A stretch of DNA of 64,000 bases from Ruegeria lacuscaerulensis ITI-1157 (GTDB taxonomy: Bacteria > Pseudomonadota > Alphaproteobacteria > Rhodobacterales > Rhodobacteraceae): NCBI GenBank assembly GCA_000161775.1, contig GG704596.1, positions 1,398,422 to 1,462,421 on the forward strand, given 5' to 3'. The notes beneath the pieces were generated by a model that worked only from the letters and a program-made list of their open reading frames with translations, had not been told where the DNA came from and did not search any database. Shown one piece after another: positions 1 through 8,728 of the stretch (positions are counted from its first letter, which is position 1; the number at the start of each line of letters is the position of its first letter). Both the position numbers and the translations under genes were made by a program.

Positions 1-34
1 TTTTGCGCTGACATGGTGTTTTTCTGACGCAAAA
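1..34. repeat. Inverted repeat upstream of yggS
   Basis: The window opens with TTTTGCG, and the reverse complement CGCAAAA follows at 28-34, so the two arms enclose about 20 bases. It ends 18 bases before the yggS start codon. It could be an operator, an RNA hairpin in the leader, or the end of a terminator of the gene cut off at the left edge. The sequence alone does not decide. Confidence 0.35.
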
Positions 35-52
35 TCGGAACGGGGGAAATCC

Positions 53-712
53 ATGTCGTTGCAGGACATCAAAGATCGCATCGCAAAGGCCGAAGCCGCC
101 GCCGGGCGGTCGCCTGGGTCCGTGACCCTGATCGCCGTATCCAAGGTTCAACCGAATGATCGGGTCGAAGCGGTTCTTGAACAAGGCCACCGCTGTTTCG
201 GAGAAAACCGGGTGCAGGAGGCCGCCGCGAAATGGCCTGCCTTCCGCGAGCGGTTCCCCGGCATCGACCTGCATCTGATCGGCCCGCTGCAGACCAACAA
301 GGCGCGGCAGGCGATGGAGCTGTGCAATGCCATCCATTCAGTGGACCGGCCCAAGCTGGCCAAAACACTGGCGCGGCTGGCGCAGGAGATAGGCACCTGC
401 CCGGATCTGTTCATTCAGGTCAACACCGGAGAGGAACCGCAGAAGGCCGGCGTTCTGCCTGCGGATGCGGATGTCTTCATCGCCGAATGCCGGGACCTGG
501 ACCTGCCGGTGCGCGGCCTGATGTGCATCCCGCCGGTGCACGAGGAACCGGCGCTGCATTTCGCCCTTCTGGCCAAGATCGCCGCGCGAAACGGACTGCA
601 AGGTCTCTCGATGGGCATGAGCGGCGATTTCGAAACCGCGATCGCGTTGGGCGCCACCCATGTTCGGGTCGGGTCGGCGATCTTTGGCGAACGGGTCAAG
701 ACCGGGGAATGA
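53..712 (+). CDS. yggS: YggS family PLP-binding protein (PLP homeostasis)
   Basis: A 219-residue single-domain protein of the YggS/PROSC (PLPBP) family, which binds pyridoxal phosphate in an alanine-racemase-like barrel and buffers cellular PLP; no catalytic reaction is firmly known. The expected PLP lysine is K31 in LIAVSKVQP, followed by the family's HLIGPLQTNKA segment and the C-terminal MGMSGDFETAI phosphate-binding stretch. The start has a purine-rich site (GGGGGAAA) just upstream. Its 3' end overlaps the convergent L,D-transpeptidase gene by 17 bases. Length is normal for the family. Confidence 0.95.
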   Translation: MSLQDIKDRIAKAEAAAGRSPGSVTLIAVSKVQPNDRVEAVLEQGHRCFGENRVQEAAAKWPAFRERFPGIDLHLIGPLQTNKARQAMELCNAIHSVDRPKLAKTLARLAQEIGTCPDLFIQVNTGEEPQKAGVLPADADVFIAECRDLDLPVRGLMCIPPVHEEPALHFALLAKIAARNGLQGLSMGMSGDFETAIALGATHVRVGSAIFGERVKTGE

Positions 713-1196
713 TGACCCGGCTGCCCGGGGCCACCCGCCGCGCGATCCAATGCAGGTGGTCACGGCGGAAGGCCAGGCAGCCCTCGGTCGGATAACCCGG
801 CCGGCGCCATTGGTGGATGAAGATGGCTGATCCGCGTCCCGGCACCGCATCGGGCCAGTTCCAGTCGGTGATCAGAACCAGATCATACAGCGGATCGGCC
901 CGCCGAAGGCTTTCATGGCTGAACCCGTGCGGCGCCCGCACATGCCGGTTGTAGTCCGGGTCGGCGCCGTCATCCGACCACAGGTCGCGCGGCCCGATTG
1001 GCAGGGCCCAGGGGGCGGGTGGCGCGATCCGGTCGGGCCGGTACAGCATACCGACGATCCGCAGAACACCGGTCGGGGTGGCACCGTCGCCTTCGCGTTT
1101 GGCGTTGGTCAGCCCGCCCTTGCCGATCGAGCAGGGGAACGTCTTGCCGCGAAACCGCAGGCCGCGCCGGGACAGGACCAGATCGTTCGGGTTCAC
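696..1196 (-). CDS. L,D-transpeptidase (YkuD domain) protein
   Basis: A 166-residue protein that is almost entirely a YkuD catalytic domain. It carries the family signature with H128 in FIHQW and the nucleophile C140 in PTEGCLAFR. Family members cross-link peptidoglycan stems or attach proteins to them, normally in the periplasm. No signal peptide is visible in this copy: the protein begins MNPNDLVLSRRG, so its route of export is unclear. The start codon overlaps the ribA stop by four bases (ATGA), so the two genes are probably translated together. The real substrate is unknown. Confidence 0.88.
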   Translation of the reverse strand: MNPNDLVLSRRGLRFRGKTFPCSIGKGGLTNAKREGDGATPTGVLRIVGMLYRPDRIAPPAPWALPIGPRDLWSDDGADPDYNRHVRAPHGFSHESLRRADPLYDLVLITDWNWPDAVPGRGSAIFIHQWRRPGYPTEGCLAFRRDHLHWIARRVAPGSRVIIPRS

Positions 1197-2287
1197 AGCA
1201 GATGGCCCGACTTGGCCGCCTTGGTCGCCAGATAGCCGCGATTATGCGCCGTTTCCCCGACCTTGAGCGGCACCCGTTCGGTAACGGCGATCCCGGTGCG
1301 CTCCATCATCGCGATCTTGGCGGGGTTGTTGGTCAGCAGCCGCACCGAACTGAAACCCAGTGACTTCAGGATGTCGGACCCGAGGCGGAAGTCGCGCTCG
1401 TCATCCTCGAACCCAAGCCGGTGGTTGGCCTCGACCGTGTCGAACCCCTGATCCTGCAGGAAATAGGCGCGCATCTTGTTGGCGAGGCCGATCCCGCGGC
1501 CCTCCTGGTTCAGGTACAGCAGAACGCCGTGGCCCTCGGCTCCCATCTGCGCCAGGGCGCCGCGCAGCTGCGGGCCGCAGTCGCATTTCAGGCTGCCCAT
1601 CAGGTCGCCGGTGAAACAGGCCGAATGCAGCCGCGCCAGAACCGGTTTCGAACGGTCCGGCCGACCGATTTCGATGGCATAGTGTTCTTCACCACCGTCC
1701 TCGGGGCGGAACACATGCAGCCGCCCGGCCTCGGAGACCTCCATCGGCAGGCGTGCCGCGACCACCTCGTGCAGGGGGCTGCGATCGGCCAGGTGCGGGG
1801 CGGCGCGGGCATGGTCGATGCAGGTCAGCCCATGGGACGCGGCAAAGGTGCGCCCGTCCTCGACCGGTACGACCACCGCCGCCGGCAGCAGGCGCGCGGT
1901 CTTGGCCAGGGCAATGGCGATTCGGTGCAGGTTGGTATTGCCGCTCCGCTGGGTCATCAGCGGGCCCTTCATCGGTGCGTCAAGATCGTCGGACGGGTCC
2001 GCCACGGCCTGCACCCATGCAAGGTCGGCATCGGCTGGTATGACGACCCGGGCCAGATCGCCGTCATAGGCGCGCGCCTTCAGAGTCTCGGCCCGTCGGT
2101 TGGTGATGGCCACCACAGGTTCACCGCCCAGACCGCGCAGATCAGACAGACGTTGTGGGGTCAGCGTCTCGGCCGCTACGGCGATGATGCCGGAATCGCC
2201 GTCATCAACCAGCACCACGGGAACACCCATCCGCAGATCCGCGCGTGCGCGGGCCAGCAATTCGGTGATGTCGGGAATGAGACTCAT
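1193..2287 (-). CDS. ribA: GTP cyclohydrolase II, riboflavin biosynthesis
   Basis: A 364-residue protein that opens the guanine ring of GTP in the first committed step of riboflavin synthesis. The catalytic domain fills the C-terminal half. The zinc cysteines are C224, C235 and C237 in SACFTGDLMGSLKCDC, and the GTP-binding NQEGRGIGLANKMRAY follows. The first ~170 residues are not the ordinary DHBP synthase of bifunctional RibBA proteins; they look like a diverged relative of unclear role. I chose the ATG at 2287, which opens the protein at MSLIPDITELL. The gene runs into the L,D-transpeptidase with an ATGA overlap. Confidence 0.9.
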   Translation of the reverse strand: MSLIPDITELLARARADLRMGVPVVLVDDGDSGIIAVAAETLTPQRLSDLRGLGGEPVVAITNRRAETLKARAYDGDLARVVIPADADLAWVQAVADPSDDLDAPMKGPLMTQRSGNTNLHRIAIALAKTARLLPAAVVVPVEDGRTFAASHGLTCIDHARAAPHLADRSPLHEVVAARLPMEVSEAGRLHVFRPEDGGEEHYAIEIGRPDRSKPVLARLHSACFTGDLMGSLKCDCGPQLRGALAQMGAEGHGVLLYLNQEGRGIGLANKMRAYFLQDQGFDTVEANHRLGFEDDERDFRLGSDILKSLGFSSVRLLTNNPAKIAMMERTGIAVTERVPLKVGETAHNRGYLATKAAKSGHLL

Positions 2288-2334
2288 TGATGTTATCCTG
2301 TAACGTTTGCCGCTTGTCCTACCCCGTTCGAAAA

Positions 2335-2351
2335 GAAATGTGAAACATTTC
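2335..2351. promoter_or_regulatory. Candidate operator, 7-bp inverted repeat
   Basis: GAAATGT and ACATTTC form perfect 7-base arms around a GAA spacer. The site sits in the 162-base divergent gap between ribA and the response-regulator gene, 48 bases from the ribA start and about 100 from the regulator start. It is a plausible protein-binding site, but the protein is not identified. Confidence 0.4.
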
Positions 2352-2396
2352 CGGCCCATCAGACACGAGGGCGTGAGAGCATTGCAGCAAAACTTG

Positions 2397-2412
2397 TGGA
2401 ATGCATATTCCA
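2397..2412. promoter_or_regulatory. Candidate operator, TGGAATGCATATTCCA palindrome
   Basis: Arms TGGAAT and ATTCCA flank GCAT, 38 bases upstream of the response-regulator start codon. Together with the other inverted repeat in the same gap it suggests regulated, perhaps self-regulated, expression of that gene. This is inferred from symmetry and position only. Confidence 0.35.
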
Positions 2413-2449
2413 AGCTCAAGTGATGAAAAAGCACAAGGAGGACCGGGAC

Positions 2450-3136
2450 ATGGCGCAACTCAAGAAAATCCTGCTGGTCGATGACGATGAGGACCTGCGC
2501 GAAGCGCTGAGCGAACAGCTGGTGATGACCGAAGATTTCGACGTGTTCGAAGCCTCGGACGGTCAGTCGGCTTTGGAACGGGCGCGCGAGGCGATCTATG
2601 ACTTGGTGATTCTGGATGTGGGCCTGCCCGACACCGATGGGCGCGAGCTGTGCCGGCTGATGCGCAAGCAGGGGGTCAAGAGCCCGATCCTGATGCTGAC
2701 CGGCCATGACAGCGATGCCGACACGATTCTGGGGCTGGATGCCGGGGCCAACGATTACGTGTCGAAACCCTTCAAGTTTCCGGTGCTTCTGGCCCGCATC
2801 CGCGCGCAGCTGCGCCAGCATGAACAATCCGAGGATGCGGTTTTTATCCTGGGGCCCTACACTTTCAAGCCGGCGATGAAGATGCTGATCACCGAGGACG
2901 ACCGCAAGATCCGCCTGACCGAAAAGGAAACCAACATTCTCAAGTTCCTGTACCGGTCCACCGACGGCGTCGTGCCGCGCGATGTTCTGCTGCACGAGGT
3001 TTGGGGCTATAACGCGGGTGTCACCACGCATACGCTGGAAACCCACATCTACCGCCTGCGCCAGAAGATCGAGCCCGATCCCTCGAATGCGCGCCTTTTG
3101 GTCACAGAATCCGGCGGATATCGCCTGGTGTCCTAA
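2450..3136 (+). CDS. OmpR/CenR-like response regulator
   Basis: A 228-residue two-component DNA-binding response regulator. The receiver domain (residues 1-115) has the acidic pocket in LLVDDDEDL, the phosphoacceptor D56 in LVILDVGLP, T84 and K106. A winged-helix OmpR-type output domain (about 130-225) follows. I chose the ATG at 2450 over an upstream in-frame start at 2396 because AAGGAGG lies directly before it at 2436-2442. The sequence resembles alphaproteobacterial CenR regulators of envelope integrity, but no partner histidine kinase lies nearby, so that name is only a suggestion. A strong terminator follows. Confidence 0.9.
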   Translation: MAQLKKILLVDDDEDLREALSEQLVMTEDFDVFEASDGQSALERAREAIYDLVILDVGLPDTDGRELCRLMRKQGVKSPILMLTGHDSDADTILGLDAGANDYVSKPFKFPVLLARIRAQLRQHEQSEDAVFILGPYTFKPAMKMLITEDDRKIRLTEKETNILKFLYRSTDGVVPRDVLLHEVWGYNAGVTTHTLETHIYRLRQKIEPDPSNARLLVTESGGYRLVS

Positions 3137-3240
3137 CGATTGGTGGATTGATGTGGATCAAAGTGATACTCTGTAGACATCTTTAGGTTACTCTCAACCC
3201 GCGCATGTCCGGGTCATGACATGTACCTCCCTGTTGGACT

Positions 3241-3266
3241 GCCGGGCCTTTGGCCCGGCTTTTTTT
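3241..3266 (+). terminator. Rho-independent terminator
   Basis: GCCGGGCC and GGCCCGGC form an 8-base perfect stem around a three-base loop, followed by seven T residues. It lies about 100 bases after the response-regulator stop codon and before xthA, so it most likely ends the regulator transcript. Confidence 0.9.
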
Positions 3267-3328
3267 CGGATGGCACCCTGGCACCTGCCGCGCTAGGTTG
3301 CCCCGGTCGCGACAAGGGAACCCCGATC

Positions 3329-4117
3329 ATGCCTTTCACCCTGGCCACCTGGAACATCAACTCCGTCCGCCTGCGCGAGCCGATCGTGCTGAAACTGCTG
3401 CAGGAAGAGTCGCCGGACGTGCTGTGCCTGCAGGAATGCAAGTCGCCGGTCGACAAGATCCCGACCGAGGGATTCGCGGAACTGGGATACACCCACATGA
3501 TCGCCCGCGGGCAAAAGGGCTATAACGGTGTGGCCATCCTGTCGCGCCTGCCGATCACGGATCTGGGTGACCGGGATTTCGCCGGGCTGGGCCATGCCCG
3601 CCATGTGGCGGGGCAACTGGAAAACGGGGTGATCATCCACAATTTCTACGTCCCCGCAGGCGGCGACGTTCCCGACCGCGAGGTGAACGAGAAATTCGGC
3701 CAGAAGCTGGACTATCTGACCGACATGCGTGACTGGTTCCACGCCGAAAAGCCGCAGAAATCCATTCTGGTCGGTGACCTGAACATCGCTCCGCGCGAGG
3801 ATGACGTGTGGTCGCACAAGCAACTGCTCAAGGTCGTGTCGCACACCCCGATCGAGGTCGCGCATCTGGCCGAGACCCAAGATGCGGGCGGCTGGGTTGA
3901 TATCACCCGGCAGGACATCCCCGAGGGACAGCTCTACAGCTGGTGGTCCTATCGCGCCCGCGATTGGGATGCGGCTAACAAGGGGCGGCGCCTCGATCAC
4001 GTCTGGGCCACGCCCGACATCTCGAATGCGGGCCATTCCAGTCGCATCCTGCGCGACGCGCGCGGTTGGGAGAAACCCAGCGACCACGCGCCGGTTTTTG
4101 CGACTTTCGATCTGTGA
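3329..4117 (+). CDS. xthA: Exodeoxyribonuclease III (AP endonuclease)
   Basis: A 262-residue member of the exonuclease III/APE1 family, which cuts DNA at abasic sites and removes 3' blocking groups in base-excision repair. The conserved blocks appear in order: FTLATWNINS at the N-terminus, LQECK with the metal-binding glutamate, GYNGVAIL, GDLNIAPREDDVW with the catalytic Asp/Asn, GRRLDHVW, and the final SDHAPVFA with Asp-His. I chose the ATG at 3329 because the protein then starts directly at the conserved first strand (MPFTLATWN). Confidence 0.95.
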   Translation: MPFTLATWNINSVRLREPIVLKLLQEESPDVLCLQECKSPVDKIPTEGFAELGYTHMIARGQKGYNGVAILSRLPITDLGDRDFAGLGHARHVAGQLENGVIIHNFYVPAGGDVPDREVNEKFGQKLDYLTDMRDWFHAEKPQKSILVGDLNIAPREDDVWSHKQLLKVVSHTPIEVAHLAETQDAGGWVDITRQDIPEGQLYSWWSYRARDWDAANKGRRLDHVWATPDISNAGHSSRILRDARGWEKPSDHAPVFATFDL

Positions 4118-4205
4118 TCCGCATGGATCCGGTGCGACGGCCCTTGGTTTCCGCCGCGTCCGGTTGCATATAAGGGCCAAGACTGAATTCCGGAGAGTGA
4201 ATGCC

Positions 4206-5123
4206 ATGGAACTTCTGAACGGCGCAGGCAACCCCGCCGCCACCGATCTGATCAAGGACGGAACCGAGGCCACGTTCATGGCCGATGTCGTCGAAGCGTC
4301 GCAGGAAACCCCGGTGATCGTGGATTTCTGGGCGCCGTGGTGCGGCCCGTGCAAAACGCTGGGCCCGGCCCTGGAAGAGGCCGTGACCGCCGCCAAAGGC
4401 GCGGTGAAAATGGTCAAGATCAACGTGGACGAGGCGCAGATGATCGCTTCGCAGATGCGCATCCAGTCGATCCCGACCGTCTATGCCTTTTTCAAGGGTC
4501 AACCGATCGACGGGTTTCAGGGCGCGCTGCCCGGCTCCGAGATCAAGGCGTTCATCGACCGCGTGATCGAGGCCGCCGGCGGCCAGAGCCCCGGCGGGCA
4601 GCTGGACGAGGCGGTTGAAGCCGCCGAGGAGATGCTGGCCGAGGGCGCCGCGGTGGATGCCGCCCAGACCTTTGCCGCCATCCTGGGCGAGGACCCGAAC
4701 CATGCCGGGGCCTATGGCGGTTTGGTGCGCGCGCACATCGCGATGGGTGATCTTGACAAGGCCGAGGCGATCCTGAACGGCGCGCCGGCCGAGATTTCGA
4801 CGACGGCCGAGTTGGAAGCCGCCCATGCGCAGCTTGAACTGGCCAAGCAGGCCGCAAATGCCGGCCCGGTGGCCGAACTGATGGCTGCGGTCGAGGCTGA
4901 CCCTGACAACCACCAGGCCCGGTTCGACCTGGCGCAGGCGCTCTATGCCAACGGCAAGGCCGCCGAGGCGGTCGATCACCTGCTGGAACTGTTCCGACGG
5001 GACCGGGAATGGAACGACGGCGCAGCCAAGGCGCAGTTGTTCACGATCTTCGATGCCCTCAAGCCGAATGACCCGATCGTTCTGAACGGACGGCGCAAGC
5101 TGACCTCGATGATATTTGCCTAA
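4206..5123 (+). CDS. Thioredoxin-TPR co-chaperone (YbbN/CnoX-like)
   Basis: A 305-residue protein with an N-terminal thioredoxin fold (about residues 10-120) and a C-terminal helical tetratricopeptide-like region. The redox motif WCGPC is intact at residues 45-49, with C46 and C49 both present; E. coli YbbN has lost this motif, so this copy may still be redox active. Family members protect proteins and hand substrates to chaperones. The start at 4206 opens the protein as MELLNGAGNP; a nearby ATG at 4201 is out of frame. It sits just before the Lon-like gene, 28 bases away, and the two may be cotranscribed. Confidence 0.88.
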   Translation: MELLNGAGNPAATDLIKDGTEATFMADVVEASQETPVIVDFWAPWCGPCKTLGPALEEAVTAAKGAVKMVKINVDEAQMIASQMRIQSIPTVYAFFKGQPIDGFQGALPGSEIKAFIDRVIEAAGGQSPGGQLDEAVEAAEEMLAEGAAVDAAQTFAAILGEDPNHAGAYGGLVRAHIAMGDLDKAEAILNGAPAEISTTAELEAAHAQLELAKQAANAGPVAELMAAVEADPDNHQARFDLAQALYANGKAAEAVDHLLELFRRDREWNDGAAKAQLFTIFDALKPNDPIVLNGRRKLTSMIFA

Positions 5124-5150
5124 CCGCGCATCAGAGCTAGACTCGGGTAC

Positions 5151-5792
5151 ATGATGCATCCCGCCGACCTGCCGGACACGGTGCCCGTGTTCCCGTTGCC
5201 CGGAGCGCTTTTGCTGCCCCGGTCACGCTTGCCGCTGCATATCTTCGAGCCTCGCTACCTGCAGATGCTGGACGATGCCCTGAAAACCAAGGAGCGGCTG
5301 ATCGGCATGGTCCAGCCCAACCCTTGCCGTGGCGATGCTTCCGCGTTGCATCGGATCGGCTGCGCCGGGCGCGTCACCCAGTTTTCCGAAACCGAGGACG
5401 GACGCTATCTGATCACGCTGACCGGCGTGTCGCGGTTTCGCATCCAGTCCGAGGTCGAGGGTTTCACGCCCTATCGCCGTTGTGCCGTCAGCTGGGAGGG
5501 GTTCGACCGCGATCTGGGCAAGGGCGAACAGGATGCGGGGTTCGACCGGGCCGCCTTCCTGCGGCTGCTCGAGAGGTATTTCTCGGCCCGCGCGCTGTCG
5601 ACCGATTGGGAAACGCTGATCGAGGCGGATGACGAATTGCTGGTCAATTCGCTGTCGATGCTTCTGGATTTCGACCCCGAAGACAAGCAGGCCCTGCTTG
5701 AGGCGCCCTGTCTGCGCACCCGGCGCGAAACGCTGGTCACACTGATCGAATTCTCGCTGCGCGGGGGTTCAAACGAGGAACAATTGCAATGA
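5151..5792 (+). CDS. LON peptidase substrate-binding domain protein
   Basis: A 213-residue protein made of the Lon N-terminal substrate-binding domain alone. It opens with the typical [24 protein letters not shown] stretch; no ATPase or protease domain is present, as is normal for this short family. Its function is not established. It overlaps the Trm112-like gene by four bases (ATGA), so the two are translationally coupled. The start is the first of two adjacent ATG codons. Confidence 0.92.
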   Translation: MMHPADLPDTVPVFPLPGALLLPRSRLPLHIFEPRYLQMLDDALKTKERLIGMVQPNPCRGDASALHRIGCAGRVTQFSETEDGRYLITLTGVSRFRIQSEVEGFTPYRRCAVSWEGFDRDLGKGEQDAGFDRAAFLRLLERYFSARALSTDWETLIEADDELLVNSLSMLLDFDPEDKQALLEAPCLRTRRETLVTLIEFSLRGGSNEEQLQ

Positions 5793-5974
5793 CCGAAACG
5801 GAACCGGGCTTCGACCGCCACATGCTCGAGGCGCTTGTCTGCCCCCAGACTCATACCACGCTGGAATATGACGCCCAGCGTCAGGAACTGATCTCGAAAG
5901 CGGCCGGTCTGGCCTATCCGATCCGCGACGGGATTCCGGTGATGCTGGTGGATGAGGCGCGCAAGCTCGACTAG
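5789..5974 (+). CDS. Trm112 family protein
   Basis: A 61-residue Trm112/YcaR-type protein. It has [16 protein letters not shown] near the start and [15 protein letters not shown] at the end, the two conserved family blocks. Only one of the usual zinc cysteines (in VCPQ) is present. In eukaryotes and archaea Trm112 activates methyltransferases; its bacterial role is less clear. Start codon overlaps the preceding stop. Its own stop codon interlocks with that of the convergent hydroxylase gene. Confidence 0.88.
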   Translation: MTETEPGFDRHMLEALVCPQTHTTLEYDAQRQELISKAAGLAYPIRDGIPVMLVDEARKLD

Positions 5975-7197
5975 ATCGGGCGGCCCTGCAGTAGCTTGGG
6001 CAAGTCGCCTGTCAAACCGGCGGCCTCGCGCACGAAGCCGCGGCGCAGGCCGGGCAGGGAGCCCACGATGCCCATTCCGATGTCGCGCCCCAGCCGCAGG
6101 ATCGGATTGTCGTTCGAAAACAGCTTGTTGAACACATCCGTCGCCATTGCCAGGGCCGCCGTGTCAAAGCGGCGCCATTCCTGATAGCGCTCCAGAACCA
6201 GAACCGAGCCGATGTCCTCGCCGCGTCGCCCGGCCAGCGTCAGCACCTCGGCCAGAGCGCCGACGTCGCGCAGCCCGGCGTTCAGCCCCTGACCGGCGAT
6301 CGGATGCATGCCATGGGCGGCATCGCCCACCAGCGCCAGCCGCTCGGCGATGAAGGAATTGGCGATGGTCAGGTTCAGCGGATAGGTGAACCGGTCGCCT
6401 TGCAGGCGGATGTCACCCAGAAAATCGCCGAATCGGGGCCGCAGGACCTGAAGGTACGCGGCCTCGTCCAGCGCGTTGATGCGCTGCGCGGTGTCCGAGC
6501 GTTCGCTCCAGACGATCGAGCTGCGGTTGCCGGTCAGCGGCAGGATCGCCAGCGGTCCGGGGGGCATGAAGAACTGATGTGCGATGCCGTGATGCGGCAG
6601 GTCGTGTTCGATGGCGCAGACCAGCGCGGTCTGGCCGTAGTCCCATCCGGTCCGCTTGATCCCGGCGCGGGCGGCGGTGCCGCTGCGGCGGCCGTCGCAC
6701 CCCACCAGAAGCCGACCGGACAGGGACGATCCGTCATCCAGCGTCACGGTCACGCCACCTGGCCCGGTTTCCTGCGCAACCACGGTTTTGCCGTCGACTA
6801 GGGTGATCGCCGGTTCCGCCTCCATCGCGGCAAGAAATGCGCGCCGCAGGTGGCGGTCCTCGACCATATAGCCCATCGGGCCTTCCTCGATCTCGGCATG
6901 GTCGAAATGCATGAAAAACGGCGACGGGCCTGCGCCCGCATGGCCATCGGTGACCTTGATCTCCAACATCGGCTGGGCGTGGTCCGCGACCCGCTCCCAA
7001 ACGCCGATCGCGGCCAGCAACCGTTGCGAGGCCAGCGCCAGCGCATAGGCACGCCCGTCGAACGCCGCGGTCTTGCGCATCTTCTCGGCCAACGCGTCGA
7101 TCACGGTGACGCTGTGCCCGGTCTGCGCCAGCGCCAGCGCCAGGGCGGGGCCGTTCAGCCCGCCGCCCACGATCAAGATATCGGAAACCTGTGTCAT
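5971..7197 (-). CDS. FAD-dependent UbiH/UbiF-type ubiquinone hydroxylase
   Basis: A 408-residue class A flavin monooxygenase of the Ubi-OH family, which hydroxylates the ubiquinone ring. The N-terminal dinucleotide fold [22 protein letters not shown] and the second FAD motif [22 protein letters not shown] are both intact. Size is normal. Which ring position is modified (UbiH, UbiF, UbiI or the broad UbiL/UbiM types) cannot be told from the sequence alone. I chose the ATG at 7197, starting MTQVSD directly before the FAD fold, over longer in-frame extensions. It is divergent from the amidase gene. Confidence 0.9.
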   Translation of the reverse strand: MTQVSDILIVGGGLNGPALALALAQTGHSVTVIDALAEKMRKTAAFDGRAYALALASQRLLAAIGVWERVADHAQPMLEIKVTDGHAGAGPSPFFMHFDHAEIEEGPMGYMVEDRHLRRAFLAAMEAEPAITLVDGKTVVAQETGPGGVTVTLDDGSSLSGRLLVGCDGRRSGTAARAGIKRTGWDYGQTALVCAIEHDLPHHGIAHQFFMPPGPLAILPLTGNRSSIVWSERSDTAQRINALDEAAYLQVLRPRFGDFLGDIRLQGDRFTYPLNLTIANSFIAERLALVGDAAHGMHPIAGQGLNAGLRDVGALAEVLTLAGRRGEDIGSVLVLERYQEWRRFDTAALAMATDVFNKLFSNDNPILRLGRDIGMGIVGSLPGLRRGFVREAAGLTGDLPKLLQGRPI

Positions 7198-7290
7198 GCG
7201 GTGCAATATGCGCGCCCTTTCGGGATTGTCCATGTGCAGTCCTGTCGCTACCGTCGCCGAAACACGAATTTTTCCGACAAGGGGGCGAAG

Positions 7291-8619
7291 ATGCAGGACT
7301 GGCTGACCATGACGGCATGTGACCTGGGCCGGGGGATCGGCATGGGTCAGATCGATCCCGAGGAACTGACCGAGGTCTATCTGGCCGCCATCGACGCCCA
7401 TCCGCACCGCGACCGCATCTATGCCCGCGTCACGCATGACCGCGCCCGCGCTGAAGCCCGCGCAGCCAAGGAACGGGCCGCCCAAGGTCTGCGCCGGTCC
7501 CTGCTGGATGGGGTGCCGATCAGCTGGAAGGATCTGTTCGACACCGCCGGGGTCGGAACCGAGGCAGGATCGGCCCTGCTGCGCGGGCGGGTGCCTGACC
7601 ATGACGCAACCGTTCTGCGCAACGCGACGGCCATGGGCGCGGTCTGTCTGGGCAAGACGCATATGAGCGAGCTGGCCTTCTCGGGGCTTGGTCTGAACCC
7701 CGTCACCGCGACGCCGCCCTGCGTGAATGACGAAAAGGCGGTTCCGGGCGGGTCGTCTTCGGGCGCAGCGGCGTCGGTTGCCTTTGGTCTGGCGGCCTGC
7801 GGAATCGGCTCGGACACGGGCGGATCGGTGCGCATTCCGGCCGCGTGGAACGATCTGGTGGGGCTGAAAACCACCTCGGGACGGCTGAGCCTTGAGGGCG
7901 TGGTGCCCCTGTGCCTGCGGTTCGACACGGTCGGCCCGCTGACTCGGTCGGTCGAGGATGCGGCGCAGATGCTGGCGCTGCTGGAGGGCGGAACGCAGGC
8001 CGATCTGCGGGGCGCCAGCCTGAAGGGGCGGCGGTTTGCCGATCTGCAGACCATCGCGCAGGACGATCTGCGCGACGCGCCGCGCCAGGCCTATGCCGAG
8101 GCGCTGGACCGCCTGCGCGATGCAGGGGCCGAGATCGTGCCGCTGGAGGTGCCGGAACTGGCCGAGGCGATGGGCCTGTCCGGTGTCCTTTATACCACCG
8201 AAGCCTATGGGCTGTGGCGCGACGTGATCGAGGCCAACCCCGAGGCGATGTATCCCGAGATCCTTGAACGGTTCCGCGCGGGCAAGGGACATTCCGGCCC
8301 GGATTACGTGGCCGCGTGGTCGCGGTTGAAGGCCTGCCGGTCGGCCTGGGACGCCGCCACCGCCGGATTCGACGCGGTTCTGGCGCCGACGGCCCCGATC
8401 CTGCCGCCGGATCTGGATCGGCTGATGAACGACCACGACTATTACGTCACCGAGAACCTTCTGGCCCTGCGCAACACCCGGATCGGCAACCTGATGGGGC
8501 TGGCGGCGCTGTCGCTGCCCACCTCGACACCGTCCTGCGGGCTGATGATGCTGGGCTATCCGGGCTCGGAGGAGGCGCTTTTGCGGTTGGGCGCGGCGGC
8601 CGAGGCGGTTCTGACCTGA
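7291..8619 (+). CDS. Amidase signature family protein
   Basis: A 442-residue amidase-signature hydrolase. The Ser-cisSer-Lys triad is visible: K80 in PISWKDLF, the serine cluster in GGSSSGAAAS (about 155-157) and nucleophile S179 in GSDTGGSVR. The family hydrolyses amide bonds in substrates from small amides to glutamyl-tRNA. No gatB or gatC is nearby, and length and context argue against GatA, so the substrate is unknown. The ATG at 7291 follows GGGGGCG. Confidence 0.88.
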   Translation: MQDWLTMTACDLGRGIGMGQIDPEELTEVYLAAIDAHPHRDRIYARVTHDRARAEARAAKERAAQGLRRSLLDGVPISWKDLFDTAGVGTEAGSALLRGRVPDHDATVLRNATAMGAVCLGKTHMSELAFSGLGLNPVTATPPCVNDEKAVPGGSSSGAAASVAFGLAACGIGSDTGGSVRIPAAWNDLVGLKTTSGRLSLEGVVPLCLRFDTVGPLTRSVEDAAQMLALLEGGTQADLRGASLKGRRFADLQTIAQDDLRDAPRQAYAEALDRLRDAGAEIVPLEVPELAEAMGLSGVLYTTEAYGLWRDVIEANPEAMYPEILERFRAGKGHSGPDYVAAWSRLKACRSAWDAATAGFDAVLAPTAPILPPDLDRLMNDHDYYVTENLLALRNTRIGNLMGLAALSLPTSTPSCGLMMLGYPGSEEALLRLGAAAEAVLT

Positions 8620-8728
8620 ATGCCACAATCCCCTGATTCGGAACCTCTTTGTCTGGACGCGCGGGGGTTCGGCCTGTAGTCTGCTGGAAAACCGGGGCGC
8701 CAATGATCCCGGTATAGAGGCAGCAATC

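Noticed and set aside
2396-2449. An upstream start for the response regulator
   Set aside because: AAGGAGG directly before 2450 gives the better start, and the extra N-terminal residues do not belong to the receiver fold.
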